From positions 124,001 to 188,000 of the forward strand of contig CP060234.1 in NCBI GenBank assembly GCA_023898685.1: a stretch of 64,000 nucleotides of DNA, given 5' to 3'. This stretch comes from Phycisphaeraceae bacterium (GTDB taxonomy: Bacteria; Planctomycetota; Phycisphaerae; Phycisphaerales; UBA1924). Below, one piece after another: positions 59,227-64,000 of this stretch. Each line of letters starts with the position of its first letter. Position 1 is the first letter of the stretch. Below the pieces are notes generated by a model. That model was not told where the DNA came from. It made no database searches and saw only the letters and a program-made list of their open reading frames with translations. The position numbers were made by a program, and so were the translations under genes.

Positions 59227-61035
59227 TCAGAACGGCGGGAGATCGTCGTCTTCGTAGTCGTCGATCGGCTGTTCGGGCCCACCGCCGTCTCGGTGGCCGT
59301 CGACGGGGCCGGTGCGTCGGCCCGGGGCGAACGACGACTCGCCATACCCCGGATCGGTCGGGCGAACGTGAATCTCAGGTGGATCCCCGGCATATCGGTC
59401 AGGCGGCGGGCTCGGCGCGGTACCGGAGGGCGAGGGTGCGTAGCTTGCCCCGCCACCGCCTGCGTAGCTGGCGTGCCTCCAGTCGTGGTTCTTGAAGCGG
59501 ACGATCGAATCGTCCCACGTCAGCTTCACCACACCCGTCGGGCCGTTGCGCTGCTTGGCGATGATCAGCTCGGTGAGGTTCAGCTTCTCCTCGTTGTCCG
59601 GGTCGTTCAGCCATTCCTCGTCGTCCTTGTGGTAATACGCCTCTCGGTGCAGCAACATCACGACGTCGGCGTCCTGCTCGATCGACCCCGACTCACGAAG
59701 GTCACTCATGCGGGGCCGGTTTCTTTCGCGCTGCTCGGCGCCGCGGTTGAGCTGCGCCAGGCAGAGCACGGGGATGCGGAGCTCGCGGGCGAGCGCCTTG
59801 ATCTGGCGGCTGATCGTGCTCACCTCCACCTGCCGGCTCTCGCGGGCGGCGCCGGGGGCGGTGAGCAGCTGGAGATAGTCGATGACGATCGCCTTGAGAC
59901 CGTGCCGCTCGGCCATGCGGCGCGCTTTCGCGCGGAGCTGGAGGATGGTCAGCCCCGGCGAATCGTCGATGAACAGAGGCGCCTCGTAGAGCTCGGCCGC
60001 GGCCTCGTGGATGCGCTTCCACGCCTCCATCGCCGACATGCCGTCGCCCCCGAGCTCGCCCGTTCGGATCTTGTGGGCGTTGATGCCCGAGCGGGCGCTG
60101 AGCAGACGCTGCACGAGCGCTTCGCGGCTCATTTCCAGGCTGAAGAAGCCGACGGGCGCCGGATCGCCCCCCTCGTGGCGCGGGCTCCAGGGCGTGCGCC
60201 CGCCGAAGGCGATCTGCTCGGCCATGTTGAGGGACAGGGCCGTCTTTCCCATTGAGGGCCTGGCCGCGAGAATGACCATCTCGCCGGGCTGCAGACCCCC
60301 GGTCATCTCGTCGAAGTCGGAGAATCCGGTGGGGGTGCCGCTGACGCCCTTGCCCTCGGCCTGCATCTCGATCCGGACGATCTCGGCCTTGAGCAAATCG
60401 CTGAGCTTCTCGGGGCCCTGCGTCTCGCCCTCGCTGGCGATCTCGAAGATCATCTGCTCGGCGGTGTCGACGATCTCGGCGCCCTGGCTGTCGGCGCTCT
60501 CACCCGTGTTGAAGGCGAGGTGCATGATCTCGCCCGCCGTCGAGATCAGGCGGCGGAGCCTGCTCCGGTCGGCGACGATCTTCGCGTAGTGCACCGCGTT
60601 GCGGGCGCTGGGCACCGCCTCGGCGAGCGAGACCAGAAACTCGGTGCCCTCGGCCGACTCGAGCACGCCGCGGGCCTTGAGCAGCTCGGTGAGCGGGACG
60701 AGATCGATCGTGCGCGTCTCGTTGTGCAGGTCGAGCATCGCCTGGAAGATCTGGGCGTGCTTCTGGCTGTAGAACTGCTCGCCCTTGCTGACGTGCATGA
60801 TGATGTCGCCGATGACGCTCGCGTCGAGCATCAGCGACCCCAGCAACGCGATCTCGGCTTCCTCCGAATGAGGCGGCAGCTTGCCGAAGAGCTTCTCGAG
60901 CGTCTCCTCGGCGATCGCACCGGGCCGGCGCCGGGCCACGGAGGCCCGGTCACCCGGGGCATCGGATGTGCCGTTTCTGGAAGTCACCACCGCTCCGAGA
61001 GTAGCCCCACGGAGACGCACCGACGCCCCCTTCAT
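59227..61035 (-). CDS. dnaB: Replicative DNA helicase DnaB
   Basis: 602 residues. The N-terminal helical domain (about 50-150, L-P-P-H-S-E-E-A-E-I-A-L-L-G-S-L-M) is followed by the RecA-fold helicase domain: G-E-M-V-I-L-A-A-R-P-S-M-G-K-T-A-L at about 248-264, F-F-S-L-E-M-S, I-D-Y-L-Q-L-L and L-R-E-S-G-S-I-E-Q-D-A-D near 430. It unwinds DNA at the fork. Unusual are a Gly/Pro/Ser-rich C-terminal tail of about 90 residues ending in D-Y-E-D-D-D-L-P-P-F, similar in style to SSB tails, and a basic N-terminal extension. Alternative starts GTG at residues 16-17 are possible. Confidence 0.95.
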   Translation of the reverse strand: MKGASVRLRGATLGAVVTSRNGTSDAPGDRASVARRRPGAIAEETLEKLFGKLPPHSEEAEIALLGSLMLDASVIGDIIMHVSKGEQFYSQKHAQIFQAMLDLHNETRTIDLVPLTELLKARGVLESAEGTEFLVSLAEAVPSARNAVHYAKIVADRSRLRRLISTAGEIMHLAFNTGESADSQGAEIVDTAEQMIFEIASEGETQGPEKLSDLLKAEIVRIEMQAEGKGVSGTPTGFSDFDEMTGGLQPGEMVILAARPSMGKTALSLNMAEQIAFGGRTPWSPRHEGGDPAPVGFFSLEMSREALVQRLLSARSGINAHKIRTGELGGDGMSAMEAWKRIHEAAAELYEAPLFIDDSPGLTILQLRAKARRMAERHGLKAIVIDYLQLLTAPGAARESRQVEVSTISRQIKALARELRIPVLCLAQLNRGAEQRERNRPRMSDLRESGSIEQDADVVMLLHREAYYHKDDEEWLNDPDNEEKLNLTELIIAKQRNGPTGVVKLTWDDSIVRFKNHDWRHASYAGGGGASYAPSPSGTAPSPPPDRYAGDPPEIHVRPTDPGYGESSFAPGRRTGPVDGHRDGGGPEQPIDDYEDDDLPPF

Positions 61036-61186
61036 TCGGCTCGGGATAGCATCCCAGAAAGATCGGGAGCGGGGGAATCGTCCACGGTTTCTCCACGGCT
61101 TATGCCCAAGCGGAGCATGGGACTACGGGCAGAAGACGAACATCGGCGGTCACCTGATTGGGTGTCGCCGAAAGGCCGGAGATGCG

Positions 61187-61897
61187 ATGAGCGACACAGT
61201 TGGTTTCTTCGACGAGACTTATGACGCGGAGCAGTTGCCCGACCCGCTGCCGGCCGACCCATTCGAATTGGTGGTCGACTGGTTCGGGGAAGCGAACGAG
61301 CGGGTGTCGCGTCTGAACTGGAACACGATGTCGCTGTCGACGGTGGACGGGCGGGGGCAGCCCTCCTCGCGGATGGTGCTGTGCAAGGACATCTATCAGC
61401 GGGACGGCGTGCTCGTGTTCTATACCAACTACACGAGCCGGAAGGCACGGGAGCTGGACGCCAACCCCCGCTGTGCGCTGCTCATGCACTGGGACGAGCT
61501 GGGGCGGCAGATCCGGGTCGAGGGGCGTGTGGTCAAGAGCCCGCCCGAGGAGTCGGACCGGTACTTCGTGTCGAGGGCGTGGGAGAGCAAGATCGGGGCG
61601 TGGGCGAGCGAGCAGAGCCGGCCCATCGAGAGCCGGGCGGCGCTGCTCGAGAAGGTGATGGCGAAGGTCGCCGAGCTTGATCTGGACGTGTCGAAGATCG
61701 TGGATGGGAAGGCGGACGAGCTGGTGATCCCGAGGCCTCCCTTCTGGGGCGGGTACCGCGTGTGGGCCGAGGCGGTTGAGCTGTGGTGCAACGGGGCGGG
61801 GCGCGTGCACGAGCGGGCGAGGTGGGAGCGGGATCTGACGGAGAACGGCACGAGGTATGAGGCGGGTGCGTGGTCATGCACGCGGTTGCAGCCTTGA
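61187..61897 (+). CDS. pdxH: Pyridoxamine/pyridoxine 5'-phosphate oxidase
   Basis: 236 residues. Makes pyridoxal 5'-phosphate from PNP or PMP with FMN. Conserved: N-T-M-S-L-S-T-V-D-G-R-G-Q-P-S-S-R-M-V-L-C-K-D, F-Y-T-N-Y-T-S-R-K-A-R-E-L, R-Q-I-R-V-E-G-R-V near 105, and P-P-F-W-G-G-Y-R-V at the C-terminal PLP-related site, then the family end-motif A-R-W-E-R (usually R-x-x-W-x-x-x-R-L-x-P; here the last residues are R-L-Q-P). ATG 61187 follows AGGCCGGAGATGCG. Confidence 0.95.
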   Translation: MSDTVGFFDETYDAEQLPDPLPADPFELVVDWFGEANERVSRLNWNTMSLSTVDGRGQPSSRMVLCKDIYQRDGVLVFYTNYTSRKARELDANPRCALLMHWDELGRQIRVEGRVVKSPPEESDRYFVSRAWESKIGAWASEQSRPIESRAALLEKVMAKVAELDLDVSKIVDGKADELVIPRPPFWGGYRVWAEAVELWCNGAGRVHERARWERDLTENGTRYEAGAWSCTRLQP

Positions 61898-61905
61898 GCA
61901 GAGAC

Positions 61906-62139
61906 TGAACGCGGAGGCGCGGAGGGCGCGGAGAGAGGCATTCTTCAACGCGAAGGTCGCGAAGGGCTCGAAGATCGGGGTGACCGGGGCGGGCACTACG
62001 AGCCTGAAGCGCAAGCGAAGGACACATTGTCATGTGCGCCGGGTGCCACTGCTCGCCGTCCGCGGCGCAGCAGTGCTCCGGGAATCATCGCACAATGTGA
62101 GTTGGCACGACTGCGCCGAGGACGGCGAGTCGTGGCACC
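61906..62139. repeat. Repeat cluster: GCGGAG/GCGAAGG motif and a bipartite palindrome
   Basis: The first part (61906-61968) is CTGAACGCGGAGGCGCGGAG then CTTCAACGCGAAGGTCGCG. The second (62041-62139) is a bipartite palindrome with ends GGGTGCCACTGCTCGCC and GCGAGTCGTGGCACC. No gene is present in the 315 bp between pdxH and the convergent flavoprotein. Confidence 0.75.
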
Positions 62140-62212
62140 GTGTCATGCGAAACGCGGTTGCACTTCGGCACGGCCGAGACGGCCGTGGCACACATAGAAG
62201 GAGTGCCGGCGA

Positions 62213-62896
62213 TTATTCGATGAAGATGGCGATCTCGTCGAGCGGTTTGCGCTCGATCGCGGGGACGACGCAGTCGTCGGCCGGGTAGCCGATCGGGATC
62301 AGCAGGTAGGGCTTCTCGTGCTCCGGTCGGCCCAGGATCTGGGCGAGGAACTTCATGGGGCTCGGCGTGTGCGTGAGCGTCGCGAGACCCGCATGGTGGG
62401 CGGCGGTGAGCAGCAGGCCCGTCGCGATGCCCACGCTCTCGTTGAGGTAGTAGACCTGGCCCCCGTCGTCGGTGCGCTTGAGGGCGAAGACAACGATGAG
62501 CCAGGGGGCGGTGTCGAGGAAGGGCTTTTCGGGATTGGTGGCGAACGGCTTGAGGTCATCAAGCCAACGCTCGGACGCTCGGTGCTCATAGAACTCGCGC
62601 TCCTCGGCCTCCGCGGCGAGGCGGATCTGGTGCTTGATCTCGGGGTTGGAGACCGCGACGAAACGCCAGGGCTGCTTGTTGGCGCCGCTGGGTGACGTGC
62701 CGGCGGCGCGGATGATGTGCTCGATCGTCTCACGGGGCACGGGGCGATCCGAGAACATGCGGACCGTGCGGCGGGTGCGGACTGTCTCGTAGAACGCGCG
62801 GGCCGCGTCGGCGGAGGGCATCCCGGGATCGTGTCGCTTGTACGGCACGTGGGGGGCGTCGTCGGGGGGCGGGGCGTAGATGAGGTCGTCGGACAT
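62213..62896 (-). CDS. Nitroreductase-fold flavoprotein, iodotyrosine-deiodinase-like
   Basis: 227 residues with the FMN-binding nitroreductase signatures R-T-R-R-T-V-R-M-F near 40 and R-A-A-G-T-S-P-S-G-A-N-K-Q-P-W near 63. The order and spacing of E99, Y103 and K124 (E-E-R-E-F-Y; 21 residues on to N-P-E-K) match the substrate-zwitterion triad Glu/Tyr/Lys of animal iodotyrosine deiodinase. The flanking L-D-T-A-P and L-G-R-P-x-H-E-K ... G-Y-P also match, down to R-K-P-L-D-x-I at the end. Predicted reductive dehalogenation of halotyrosines or a related phenol. ATG 62896 (M-S-D-D-L) chosen; divergent from a secreted-protein gene. Confidence 0.85.
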   Translation of the reverse strand: MSDDLIYAPPPDDAPHVPYKRHDPGMPSADAARAFYETVRTRRTVRMFSDRPVPRETIEHIIRAAGTSPSGANKQPWRFVAVSNPEIKHQIRLAAEAEEREFYEHRASERWLDDLKPFATNPEKPFLDTAPWLIVVFALKRTDDGGQVYYLNESVGIATGLLLTAAHHAGLATLTHTPSPMKFLAQILGRPEHEKPYLLIPIGYPADDCVVPAIERKPLDEIAIFIE

Positions 62897-62958
62897 GCTG
62901 GTTGTCGCCGCGGGGGGCCGTGTTTCGGGTCGTGTCGGGGACGGGGCGGTGCAGAGGG

Positions 62959-64000
62959 ATGTCCGCCCGGGCCGATGATATTCCGGTGCGGAGGCTGCCC
63001 GGCCCATTGCTGTCCTGTGTCCTCGCCCTGCTGTCTATGACGCCCGGTGTGGCCTTCGCTCAGGCGGGCCGGCCGGCGTCGGCAGAGCGCGTGACCCGCA
63101 GGTTCGACTTCGAGGAGCAGAACACCAACCCGACCGATCTCCCCCGCTCCTGGATCCGGGCCCAGAACGATCCGCCGCTGCGCGTGCGGCCAGGATTCCC
63201 GCTCTGGAACCGGGCGCAGCTCGATTACACGGTGAGCGCCGCGGGCGCGGGCTCGGTCCGCCTGCCGACGCGGGGGGGCTCGGCGAGCCTGCTGCTCGAC
63301 CCGGGGGTGGTGCCCGTCTTCCCGGACGCGGACTACGTCGTGACCGCGAAGGTGCGCACGGACGGCGTGACCCACGCCCGGGCGCGGATGGTGGTCAGGC
63401 TGCTCGATGCCGACGGCAAGCCGCTCGCCGCCTCGGGGGTCTCATCCGACCCCGTCGAAACTCGGGGGCTTTGGCGGGACGTGCTGGTGCACATCCCGGG
63501 CAACGAGCCGGCGGCCGCGTCGCTCCAGATCGAACTGCTGCTCGAGCAGCCCGGGCCCACGGGTGAGCTGCCGTTCGAGGACCTGGAGGTGGTGCCGGAG
63601 GACTTCACCGGCGCCGCATGGTTCGACGAGATCGAGGTGATCCAGGTGCCGCGCGTCGAACTGTGGACGCGGTGGCCCGGGAACCTCGTGCCGTCGATCG
63701 ACCGGCCCGAAGTCTCGCTGTTCCTGCGTGACCTCGTGGGCCGGCCCCTCGATGTGGTCTTTGAGGCGGCCGATCTGGACGGCGACATCGTCGACAGCCG
63801 GGCGCTCGTGTTTGATGGGGGCCGGCTCGAGCAGACGTGGACGCCCAAACTCCCGGTTCTGGGCTGGTACCGCGTGCGCGTGAAGGTCTCGCAGGACGGG
63901 GCGCCCGTGGGCAGCGCGTTCACAGACCTGGTCTGGCGATCGCCGGGCCTGGGCGACACGCAGGGAGCCGGCCGGCCCGTGGATTCGTTCTCCCTCTCGT
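62959..64000 (+). CDS. Secreted protein with beta-sandwich domains (runs off the window)
   Basis: An open reading frame that continues beyond 64000, so only the first 347 codons are seen. Start choice is ATG 62959 (M-S-A-R-A-D-D-I), with GTG 62986 and ATG 63037 as alternatives. A signal peptide follows with hydrophobic L-L-S-C-V-L-A-L-L-S-M and cleavage after A-F-A-Q-A. The mature part begins F-D-F-E-E-Q-N-T-N-P-T and contains a jelly-roll-like segment with L-P-R-S-W-I-R and L-P-F-E-D-L-E-V. Function not recognised. Only shadow frames are antisense to it. Confidence 0.72.
   Translation, partial: MSARADDIPVRRLPGPLLSCVLALLSMTPGVAFAQAGRPASAERVTRRFDFEEQNTNPTDLPRSWIRAQNDPPLRVRPGFPLWNRAQLDYTVSAAGAGSVRLPTRGGSASLLLDPGVVPVFPDADYVVTAKVRTDGVTHARARMVVRLLDADGKPLAASGVSSDPVETRGLWRDVLVHIPGNEPAAASLQIELLLEQPGPTGELPFEDLEVVPEDFTGAAWFDEIEVIQVPRVELWTRWPGNLVPSIDRPEVSLFLRDLVGRPLDVVFEAADLDGDIVDSRALVFDGGRLEQTWTPKLPVLGWYRVRVKVSQDGAPVGSAFTDLVWRSPGLGDTQGAGRPVDSFSLS

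Overview
The window is high-GC bacterial DNA. It most likely comes from the Phycisphaerae (Planctomycetota). Five secreted proteins here end in the short cysteine-bounded C-terminal module that databases call a GC-type dockerin (C-x-A-D-I/L ... LDLADV..F...F..GCP), which is typical of that group. A MoxR/DUF58/von Willebrand operon, several zinc-ribbon membrane proteins, a prepilin-like DUF1559-type protein and many dispersed palindromes fit the same picture. I found no rRNA, tRNA or CRISPR array. Taxonomy is inferred from protein style only.

Layout. 1-8.5 kb: the 3' part of a membrane protein, chorismate mutase/prephenate dehydratase (pheA), an MFS transporter, an ExbB-ExbD-ExbD cluster, a flavin-reductase-like protein, mraZ without the usual division genes, a terminator-ended stretch of GC-rich hairpins, a DMT transporter and an SRPBCC protein. 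8.5-17.4 kb: ABC-F ATPase, zinc-type dehydrogenase, small membrane proteins, a secreted agmatine-deiminase-family protein and glyA. 17.6-18.5 kb: a decayed IS5-family element with TTA target duplication. 18.5-32.3 kb: secreted dockerin proteins, an RlmN-like methyltransferase with an in-frame palindrome, a decarboxylase-fold protein without its PLP lysine, an alpha/beta-hydrolase/membrane/ATP-grasp fusion, an FG-GAP protein, an M14 carboxypeptidase and a papain-like secreted protein. 32.4-44.6 kb: a stand-alone DnaB-type ATPase, queF, membrane proteins, an MtfA-like peptidase, a prepilin-like protein, SnoaL-like proteins, an EF-hand protein, DUF2200 and a GNAT enzyme. 44.6-47 kb: a palindrome cluster and a less GC-rich accessory pair (XRE-ImmA/IrrE protease plus unknown partner) with a leaderless-type promoter. 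47-58.8 kb, all on the minus strand: groEL (one-base frameshift), a 72-residue protein, groES, a receiver-like protein, and the BatA / DUF58 / lipoproteins / MoxR / double-vWA operon. 59-64 kb: dnaB, pdxH, an iodotyrosine-deiodinase-like flavoprotein and the start of a secreted protein.

The most striking feature is repeat structure. One family is made of 7-bp units (GGTCCCT, GGTCACT, GGTGCCT, GATCCCT and variants). At four of five loci the units are arranged as inverted arrays beside or overlapping stop codons, and the unit differs between loci but is uniform within one. A second family is made of roughly 80-105 bp bipartite palindromes with GGTGCCAC/GTGGCACC-type ends. One related palindrome lies in frame inside rlmN, another dispersed repeat lies inside the DUF58 gene, and a third forms the C-terminus of the GNAT enzyme. 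Together these suggest that small palindromic elements are remodelling genes here.
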